Position numbers and translations under genes: made by a program. A DNA stretch of 11,681 nucleotides, taken from NCBI GenBank assembly GCA_937959375.1, contig CALGLS010000117.1:1-11681 (forward strand), read 5' to 3'. The notes under the pieces were generated by a model, which ran no database searches, was not told the DNA's origin, and worked only from the letters and a program-made list of their open reading frames with translations. This document shows, one piece after another, positions 7,434-11,681 of this stretch; position 1 is the stretch's first letter; every line of letters begins with the position of its first letter. The DNA comes from an uncultured Saprospiraceae bacterium. GTDB lineage: Bacteria > Bacteroidota > Bacteroidia > Chitinophagales > Saprospiraceae.

Positions 7434-7457
7434 AACTTTCAAAAATTTTTGAAAGTT
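7434..7457. promoter_or_regulatory. Perfect 24-bp palindrome in the lptG-sigma gap
   Basis: The sequence AACTTTCAAAAATTTTTGAAAGTT is self-complementary over its whole length, centred at 7445/7446. A second short hairpin, GTTTG-AGA-CAAAC (7424-7436), overlaps its left end. It lies 222 bases after the lptG stop and about 195 bases before the sigma-factor ATG. There is no following T-run, so a regulator-binding operator is more likely than a terminator. Between 7213 and 7433 I see only T-rich sequence, with a small CATCAT/ATGATG inverted repeat near 7357-7373. Confidence 0.4.
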
Positions 7458-7517
7458 GTAAAAATACAGAAAGATGTTTAATTTATGCTTTAATGAGCTG
7501 TAAATCAGTTGTTTGTG

Positions 7518-7558
7518 TTGATAATCACAATGGGTTTAAAGTACTTTGTTTAATTTTG
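7518..7558 (+). promoter_or_regulatory. Candidate promoter of the sigma-factor gene
   Basis: Bacteroidota housekeeping promoters carry a -33 TTG/TTTG and a -7 TAnnTTTG. Here TTG at 7518-7520 is followed 21 bases later by TACTTTG (7542-7548, one base short of consensus). A full-match TAATTTTG lies at 7551-7558 but lacks a well-spaced -33 element. Either would give a leader of about 85-100 bases. The region is rich in TTTG words, so the call is weak. Confidence 0.3.
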
Positions 7559-7624
7559 TTTAAGAAAACGTTCAACAGTTACTTGTATTTTGTTTAATCT
7601 TTACTTACCTTTGATTAAACAAAA
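7545..7624 (+). promoter_or_regulatory. TTTGTTTAA repeats and leader hairpin before the sigma factor
   Basis: TTTGTTTAA occurs at 7545-7553, 7555-7563 and 7589-7597, and inverted as TTAAACAAA at 7615-7623. The last two form a perfect 12-bp stem: TTTTGTTTAATC (7588-7599) with GATTAAACAAAA (7613-7624) and a 13-base loop, ending 28 bases before the ATG at 7653. A further copy lies upstream at 7294-7302. The stem would sit in the mRNA leader. It may be a regulatory structure or a dyad operator; function is inferred only from position. Confidence 0.4.
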
Positions 7625-7652
7625 AATCAAACGACCAATAAAATCTATAATT

Positions 7653-8186
7653 ATGTCAACATTAGAATTTGATTCAAAATTTAATCAGCTTTCAGCCTTG
7701 TTGCATTCATTTGCATATAACCTTACTAAGAACGTAGAAGATGCGAGAGATTTGTTTCAGGAAACTGCTTTCAGAGCATTGACAAATAAGGAGAAGTTTC
7801 GCGCAGGAACTAATTTCAAAGCATGGTTATTTACCATCATGAAGAATATATTCATCAATAATTATCGTAAGAAAATGAAAGCCAATACGATTATTGATTC
7901 AACTGACAATCTATATTATATCAACTCTGGGGGAAACTTGATTTCTAATCAAGCGGAGTCGAACATTCTTATGGATGAGTTGGAAACAATCATTGATAGT
8001 TTGGATGAAGGAATCATGGTTCCTTTCATGATGCACTACGAAGGGTTTAAGTACCAAGAAATTGCAGACAAACTTGAGTTACCTCTAGGTACCGTCAAGA
8101 GTCGAATTTTCTTCGCACGAAAAGAATTGAAAGAGATAATTAACAAGCGTTACGATAGATCGCTTGAGTTAGAAAAGGAAGCTTAA
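7653..8186 (+). CDS. ECF-like RNA polymerase sigma-70 family factor
   Basis: A 177-residue sigma factor made of regions 2 and 4 only. Region 2 spans about residues 10-75 (FAYNLTKNVEDARDLFQETAFRAL with the core-binding and -10 helices, then NFKAWLFTIMKNIFINNYRK). Region 4 spans about 112-170 (PFMMHYEGFKYQEIADKLELPLGTVKSRIFFARKELKE), the -35 helix-turn-helix. The ATG at 7653 gives MSTLEFDSKF, as in Bacteroidota relatives; the frame is open back to TTG 7590, but that stretch is basic, unlike the family, and overlaps the leader hairpin. No anti-sigma gene is adjacent, so it is not an obvious sigma/anti-sigma switch; relatives of this type in the phylum appear to be widely conserved and stand alone. 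A strong terminator follows at 8271, so it is likely monocistronic. Its regulon cannot be told from here. Confidence 0.93.
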   Translation: MSTLEFDSKFNQLSALLHSFAYNLTKNVEDARDLFQETAFRALTNKEKFRAGTNFKAWLFTIMKNIFINNYRKKMKANTIIDSTDNLYYINSGGNLISNQAESNILMDELETIIDSLDEGIMVPFMMHYEGFKYQEIADKLELPLGTVKSRIFFARKELKEIINKRYDRSLELEKEA

Positions 8187-8270
8187 TTAGCTTCGAAAGA
8201 TTAATGCAGATATTCAATTTAAATTGATCGTCTGTAATAGAAGGATAAAAAATAGTTTTGATTAATTTAG

Positions 8271-8309
8271 GCGGCAGCAAAGTTTACCTTTGCTGCCGCT
8301 TATTTTTTT
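8271..8309 (+). terminator. Rho-independent terminator after the sigma-factor gene
   Basis: GCGGCAGCAAAG (8271-8282) pairs perfectly over 12 bp with CTTTGCTGCCGC (8288-8299) around a 5-base loop TTTAC, followed by TTATTTTTTT. It lies 84 bases after the sigma-factor stop and before mutY. Confidence 0.93.
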
Positions 8310-8367
8310 GCTTAATGCTGGGAGATATGCTTATTTACTTAACATTGAGGAGGTATAACTTAGTGAC

Positions 8368-9459
8368 ATGAATGAGAAAAAGAAACAACAATATTTTACG
8401 AAGGGACTACTCAATTGGTATAGAACTTCCGATCGGCCAATGCCTTGGAAAGGAGAGAAGAATCCTTATTTGATTTGGCTTTCCGAAATTATTTTACAGC
8501 AAACAAGAGTGGAACAAGGGCTCCCCTATTACGAGCGATTCAAAGCGAAGTATCCAACGGTTATAGATTTAGCTAATGCCCCAGAAGATGAGTTGATGAA
8601 ACTATGGGAAGGATTAGGGTACTACTCTCGCGCTCGTAATTTGCATGCCACTGCCAAAATAATAGCCACCGAGTACAAAGGTATTTTTCCAAAAGATTAC
8701 AAAACAATTCTTTCACTGAAAGGTGTTGGACCCTATACTGCTGCTGCTATTGCATCCTTTGCTTATGGTTTGCCTCATGCCGTGGTGGATGGAAATGTTT
8801 ATAGAGTATTGTCTCGTTATTTTGGTATTGACTTAGCGATAGATTCTACCATTGGTAAGAAGGAATTTACAAAGCTGGCGGGAGCTGTTTTGGATGTTAC
8901 CGATCCAGGAGTTTATAATCAAGCGATTATGGATTTTGGAGCAACTTATTGTACGCCCAAAGCTCCTAAATGTGGACATTGTAATTTGAAGAAGAGTTGT
9001 GTTGCCTTCCAAGAAAAAGCGATTGCGAAATATCCATTTAAATCAAAGAAGTTAAAAAAGCGAACGCGTTATTTTAATTTTCTCGTTGTAGAAGATGCCA
9101 AGAGCCAAGTACTTATTGAAAAAAGAACCGGCAAAGATATTTGGCAGCAGCTTTATCAGTTTCCTTTGATTGAAACAGAAGTAGCAACGAATGAAGATGC
9201 ATTGAAAAATCAAGATTTATTTAAAGCGATTCTGAAATCAACAGGATTGAAAAGTTTGGTTCCTTCCAAGCCATTTTCTCAGATGCTGAGTCATCAAAAA
9301 ATAGTAGCTGTTTTTTGGAAAATCAAAATAGCAAAGCACAAGAATGACGCTAAATCTGATCGAAAAATTATAGCTTCTACCGATTTGGAAAACTATGCTT
9401 TTCCAAGAGTAATTGATTTGTTTTTACAGGATAAAACATTATATTTAGATATGCGTTGA
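8368..9459 (+). CDS. mutY: A/G-specific adenine DNA glycosylase MutY
   Basis: MutY removes adenine mispaired with 8-oxoguanine or guanine, preventing G:C to T:A mutation. The 363-residue protein has the catalytic Glu40 in SEIILQQTRVEQ, the helix-hairpin-helix LKGVGPYTAAAIASFAYG at about 117-134, the catalytic Asp141 in VVDGNVYRVLSR, and the [4Fe-4S] loop Cys195-x6-Cys202-x2-Cys205-x5-Cys211. A NUDIX-like C-terminal domain from about 230, which reads 8-oxoG, contains FSQMLSHQK at about residue 310 in place of the usual H-x-FSH. The ATG at 8368 is fixed by an in-frame TAA at 8356. An AGGAGG lies at 8348-8353, 14 bases upstream, unusual for this phylum. It heads a mutY-ssb-gldE-gldD run known from gliding Bacteroidota; the 142-base gap to ssb suggests ssb also has its own promoter. 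Confidence 0.96.
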   Translation: MNEKKKQQYFTKGLLNWYRTSDRPMPWKGEKNPYLIWLSEIILQQTRVEQGLPYYERFKAKYPTVIDLANAPEDELMKLWEGLGYYSRARNLHATAKIIATEYKGIFPKDYKTILSLKGVGPYTAAAIASFAYGLPHAVVDGNVYRVLSRYFGIDLAIDSTIGKKEFTKLAGAVLDVTDPGVYNQAIMDFGATYCTPKAPKCGHCNLKKSCVAFQEKAIAKYPFKSKKLKKRTRYFNFLVVEDAKSQVLIEKRTGKDIWQQLYQFPLIETEVATNEDALKNQDLFKAILKSTGLKSLVPSKPFSQMLSHQKIVAVFWKIKIAKHKNDAKSDRKIIASTDLENYAFPRVIDLFLQDKTLYLDMR

Positions 9460-9526
9460 ATCTATTGGAAGAGCTTACCTCTTTATTGGAAATAACATGA
9501 AATGGATTCAAAATGGAGCTTATAAT

Positions 9527-9548
9527 ATATCTTCCTCGAAAAAGATAT
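9527..9548 (+). terminator. Weak hairpin between mutY and ssb
   Basis: ATATCTT (9527-9533) pairs with AAGATAT (9542-9548) over 7 bp, extendable by TAAT/ATTA past a 2-base bulge, followed by TATTTCC. It is AT-rich with a poor T-tract. It could be a weak terminator for mutY or part of the ssb leader. A small GACT...AGTC dyad follows at 9567-9579. Confidence 0.25.
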
Positions 9549-9601
9549 TATTTCCTAAAAAATGCGGACTTTTGTAGTCTAAAAATTAAACTGAATCTGA
9601 T

Positions 9602-10033
9602 ATGATAAATAAAGTAATTTTAATTGGGAATTTGGGCCGTGACCCAGAAGTAAGACGCCTTGAGTCAGGCGCAGCTGTCGCTAAATTTTCGGTAGCAACT
9701 AGCGAGAATTTTAAGGATAAGAACGATGAGTGGCAAAAAGCAACGGAGTGGCATGATGTTGTTTGTTGGAGATATCTTGCAGAACGAGCAGAAAGAGATT
9801 TGAAGAAAGGCTCTTTAGTTTATGTCGAAGGAAAACTAACACATCGTAAGTGGCAAGACAAAGAAGGGAATGATCGCTATACCACTGAGATACTTGCGAA
9901 TACCTTTCGTTTGATGGAAAAACGGGAGGCTAGTGCTTACCAAGGTGCGAACAGCACTGAGCAGCCAGCGGCACAGGCTACTACCCCTGCAACTCCTGCT
10001 GCTGCTGAAGGAGATGATGATCTTCCATTCTAA
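9602..10033 (+). CDS. ssb: Single-stranded DNA-binding protein SSB
   Basis: SSB coats single-stranded DNA in replication, recombination and repair and recruits partners through its acidic tail. The 143-residue protein has an OB fold at about residues 1-107: MINKVILIGNLGRDPEVR, then SGAAVAKFSVATSE, EWHDVVCWRYLAERAERDLKKG and VYVEGKLTHRKWQDKEG. A low-complexity Gln/Pro/Ala/Thr linker follows, ending in the conserved acidic tip EGDDDLPF that binds SSB-interacting proteins. Length is normal for Bacteroidota. The ATG at 9602 is the only plausible start. It sits between mutY and gldE and is closed by a strong hairpin at 10043. No Shine-Dalgarno sequence is seen; the leader is A-rich. Confidence 0.97.
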   Translation: MINKVILIGNLGRDPEVRRLESGAAVAKFSVATSENFKDKNDEWQKATEWHDVVCWRYLAERAERDLKKGSLVYVEGKLTHRKWQDKEGNDRYTTEILANTFRLMEKREASAYQGANSTEQPAAQATTPATPAAAEGDDDLPF

Positions 10034-10042
10034 ATAGAAAAG

Positions 10043-10085
10043 AAAACCAGCCTTGGTTAATTTAACCAAGGCTGGTTTTATTATT
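10043..10085 (+). terminator. Strong hairpin terminator between ssb and gldE
   Basis: The bases 10043-10058 (AAAACCAGCCTTGGTT) pair perfectly with 10064-10079 over 16 bp around the loop AATTT, ending in a T-tract TTTTATTATT. It begins 10 bases after the ssb stop, and its stem ends 23 bases before the gldE start, so it looks like an intrinsic terminator for ssb that leaves almost no room for a separate gldE promoter. Confidence 0.88.
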
Positions 10086-10102
10086 GACCTCAATCCTTTA
10101 CG

Positions 10103-11533
10103 TTGGAAATTGACCCTGCTAGTTATATAGAACTCTTTTTTCTTTCCCCAGTTTTAGCGGTTACCGCTTCAGGCGTTTACTTCGCCCTGTTCTTTGTACT
10201 ACTTTTATTGGCTTGTTCGGCGCTTATCTCTAGCTCAGAGGTGGCCTTTTTTTCGCTTAACATTAATGATGTTAAAAAACTAGAAAAAGAAAACTCTCTG
10301 ACTTCCAACCGAATCCTCGATCTACGTTCCAAGCCACGTGAGCTACTCGCTACAATCTTGATTAGTAACAACTTTATCAATATCGCTATTATCATTTTGT
10401 CTGATTTTATTTTAGCTTATTTTTTGAGTGAACAGATTCGACTTAATTGGTCGGAAGGTATTCTCGGAACCTTACCTTTTTTGAATGCTTTCTTTTCAGA
10501 GGAGAGTCTTTCTAAAATAATTAATTTTTCGATAGCAGTGATCGGTGTTACCTTCTTACTTGTTTTGTTTGGAGAGGTTGCCCCAAAGGTGTATGCAAAG
10601 ATCAACAAAATGAAATTGGCTAGACTGATGTCAAGAACATTAGGTGCTTTGATGGGATTTTTTCGTCCAATAAGTAGTCCATTGGTTATGGGTACAAATT
10701 TGATTGAAAGAAAATTAGAAAACCGAAGCAACAATAGTATTACCAGCCGAGAAGAAATTGACCAAGCGATTGAACTAGCCGTAAAGGAAGACGAGAAAAA
10801 TGCAGATAAGGAAATTGATATTTTAAAGAGTATCGTCAAGTTTGGTGACGTATCTGTTAAACAGATTATGCGACCTAGAGTAGATGTAATGGCAATTGAT
10901 TTTAGAGTTGATTTCCATGAACTATTAAAGATTGTTAAAGATTCTGGTTATTCTCGAATTCCTGTTTTTGATGAAGACTTTGATAACATAACAGGGATTC
11001 TTTATGGTAAAGATTTACTAGGCTATTTGGATGAAGGTGCGGATTATGAATGGCAAGTTTTGATTCGTACCAATGTGATGTATGTCCCTGAAGCAAAAAA
11101 AATTAATGACCTACTTCGTGAGTTCCAGTTACAACGCATGCATATGGCGATTGTCGTTGATGAGTATGGTGGTAGCTCTGGTTTGGTAACTTTAGAAGAC
11201 ATCATGGAAGAAGTTATTGGTGAAATCAAAGACGAATTTGATGATGAGGTTGAAGTTAATTTTCAAAAAATCGATGACTTCAACTATAGTTTTGAAGGAA
11301 AGACTTTATTAAATGATGTCTGTCGAGTAATTGGAGTGGACACCGAAACGTTTAATTCAGTAAAAGGGGATGCTGATTCAGTCGCTGGCCTTTTATTGGA
11401 GATGACGGGGCAGATTCCGAAAGTAGGAGCTGAGGTGAGTCACGAAGCGTATAAGTTTAAAATCATTTCTGTAAATAGACGTAGAATTGAGCAAATACAA
11501 ATAACCCTACCTCCTGAAGTTGAAGAGCAATAA
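10103..11533 (+). CDS. gldE: Gliding motility-associated membrane protein GldE (CNNM/CorC-type)
   Basis: GldE is an inner-membrane protein tied to gliding motility in Bacteroidota and partly redundant with GldD in the flavobacterial model. The 476-residue product starts at TTG 10103, giving MEIDPASY; an in-frame stop lies at 10085 and the next ATG is about 175 codons in, so TTG is the best start. The N-terminal CNNM (DUF21) membrane domain spans about 20-200, with helices LFFVLLLLACSALISSSEVAFFS, FINIAIIILSDFIL and ITFLLVLFGEVAPK-type sequence near 155. A CBS pair covers about 250-370 (IMRPRVDVMAIDF, YSRIPVFDEDFDNITGILY, HMAIVVDEYGGSSGLVTLED). The CorC/HlyC C-terminal domain follows to about 468 (GDADSVAGLLLEMTGQIPKVG). 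Alone it would be called a hemolysin-like CBS protein; the ssb upstream and gldD downstream support GldE. Actual transport activity is unknown. Confidence 0.93.
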   Translation: MEIDPASYIELFFLSPVLAVTASGVYFALFFVLLLLACSALISSSEVAFFSLNINDVKKLEKENSLTSNRILDLRSKPRELLATILISNNFINIAIIILSDFILAYFLSEQIRLNWSEGILGTLPFLNAFFSEESLSKIINFSIAVIGVTFLLVLFGEVAPKVYAKINKMKLARLMSRTLGALMGFFRPISSPLVMGTNLIERKLENRSNNSITSREEIDQAIELAVKEDEKNADKEIDILKSIVKFGDVSVKQIMRPRVDVMAIDFRVDFHELLKIVKDSGYSRIPVFDEDFDNITGILYGKDLLGYLDEGADYEWQVLIRTNVMYVPEAKKINDLLREFQLQRMHMAIVVDEYGGSSGLVTLEDIMEEVIGEIKDEFDDEVEVNFQKIDDFNYSFEGKTLLNDVCRVIGVDTETFNSVKGDADSVAGLLLEMTGQIPKVGAEVSHEAYKFKIISVNRRRIEQIQITLPPEVEEQ

Positions 11534-11595
11534 TATTCTTGCGTTGAGAGTTAACTGCTTGCTGATTTACAAAAGAAATTAAAACCGCAATATCG

Positions 11596-11681
11596 ATGTA
11601 TCATTTTTTTTCAAAATGTTATCCACTTGTTCTGCTTGTTGGATTTTTTTTATTCTTATCATCTTGTGATGACCCGATTTA
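11596..11681 (+). CDS. gldD: Gliding motility lipoprotein GldD, 3'-truncated by the window edge
   Basis: Only 28 codons are visible. They begin at ATG 11596 and encode MYHFFSKCYPLVLLVG, a hydrophobic run, and the lipobox LSSC with Cys24 (codon at 11665) as the lipidated residue, then DDPI. This is a lipoprotein signal peptide cut by signal peptidase II. Identification as GldD rests mainly on position, 62 bases after gldE in the order ssb-gldE-gldD, plus the lipoprotein start; the diagnostic mature domain is off the window. GldD is needed for gliding and type IX secretion-linked functions in the flavobacterial model. Confidence 0.72.
   Translation, partial: MYHFFSKCYPLVLLVGFFLFLSSCDDPI

Noticed and set aside
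7590..7652. A longer sigma-factor start at TTG 7590
   Set aside because: The 21 added residues are unlike the family N-terminus, overlap the 12-bp leader hairpin, and ATG 7653 gives the expected beginning.
10417..10839. A 140-codon open frame on the minus strand inside gldE
   Set aside because: It is antisense to the transmembrane-coding part of gldE; hydrophobic helix codons commonly give such open complements.
1..11681. tRNA, rRNA, CRISPR array, prophage, toxin-antitoxin or defence genes
   Set aside because: No cloverleaf, regularly spaced direct repeats, integrase or defence-type protein was seen; all large frames are accounted for by core genes.

Overview
The window comes from a Bacteroidota chromosome. 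The evidence is a SecA and an ECF-type sigma factor of the sequence type usual in that phylum, a Tgt without the zinc cysteines, near-absence of Shine-Dalgarno sites with A-rich leaders and some TTG starts, and a mutY-ssb-gldE-gldD cluster, whose gld genes belong to the gliding-motility/type IX secretion lineage. The class (Flavobacteriia, Saprospiria, Chitinophagia or other) cannot be fixed from sequence alone. All ten genes lie on the + strand; two are cut by the window edges.

Layout. 2-2254: C-terminal two thirds of secA. 2255-2518: an intergenic stretch filled by a long imperfect inverted repeat, then a small leader hairpin. 2519-4355: a secreted SPOR-domain protein followed 25 bases later by rodA, a likely cell-wall pair. 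4356-4845: a 490-base gap holding a 154-bp MITE-like element with 16-bp terminal inverted repeats and a TTA target duplication, then an unrelated ~111-bp inverted repeat. 4846-7212: tgt (queuosine tRNA modification) and an LptF/LptG permease (LPS export). 7213-7652: a gap with a perfect 24-bp palindrome, repeated TTTGTTTAA words and a leader hairpin. 7653-8186: an ECF-like sigma factor closed by a strong terminator. 8368-11681: mutY, ssb, gldE and the first 28 codons of gldD, with a strong terminator-like hairpin between ssb and gldE.

Functionally the genes are mostly core: protein export (SecA), envelope growth (SPOR protein, RodA, LptG), tRNA modification (Tgt), transcription (sigma factor), oxidative-damage repair and ssDNA binding (MutY, SSB), and gliding motility/type IX secretion (GldE, GldD). 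I see no phage, CRISPR, toxin-antitoxin or defence system. The less ordinary material is in the gaps: a hexamer-periodic structured repeat with a three-way-junction core, a MITE with an intact target duplication, a second inverted repeat next to it, and repeated words in the sigma-factor leader. Within proteins, the clearest oddity is the exact Cys-to-Ser replacement of all three zinc-ligand cysteines of Tgt.
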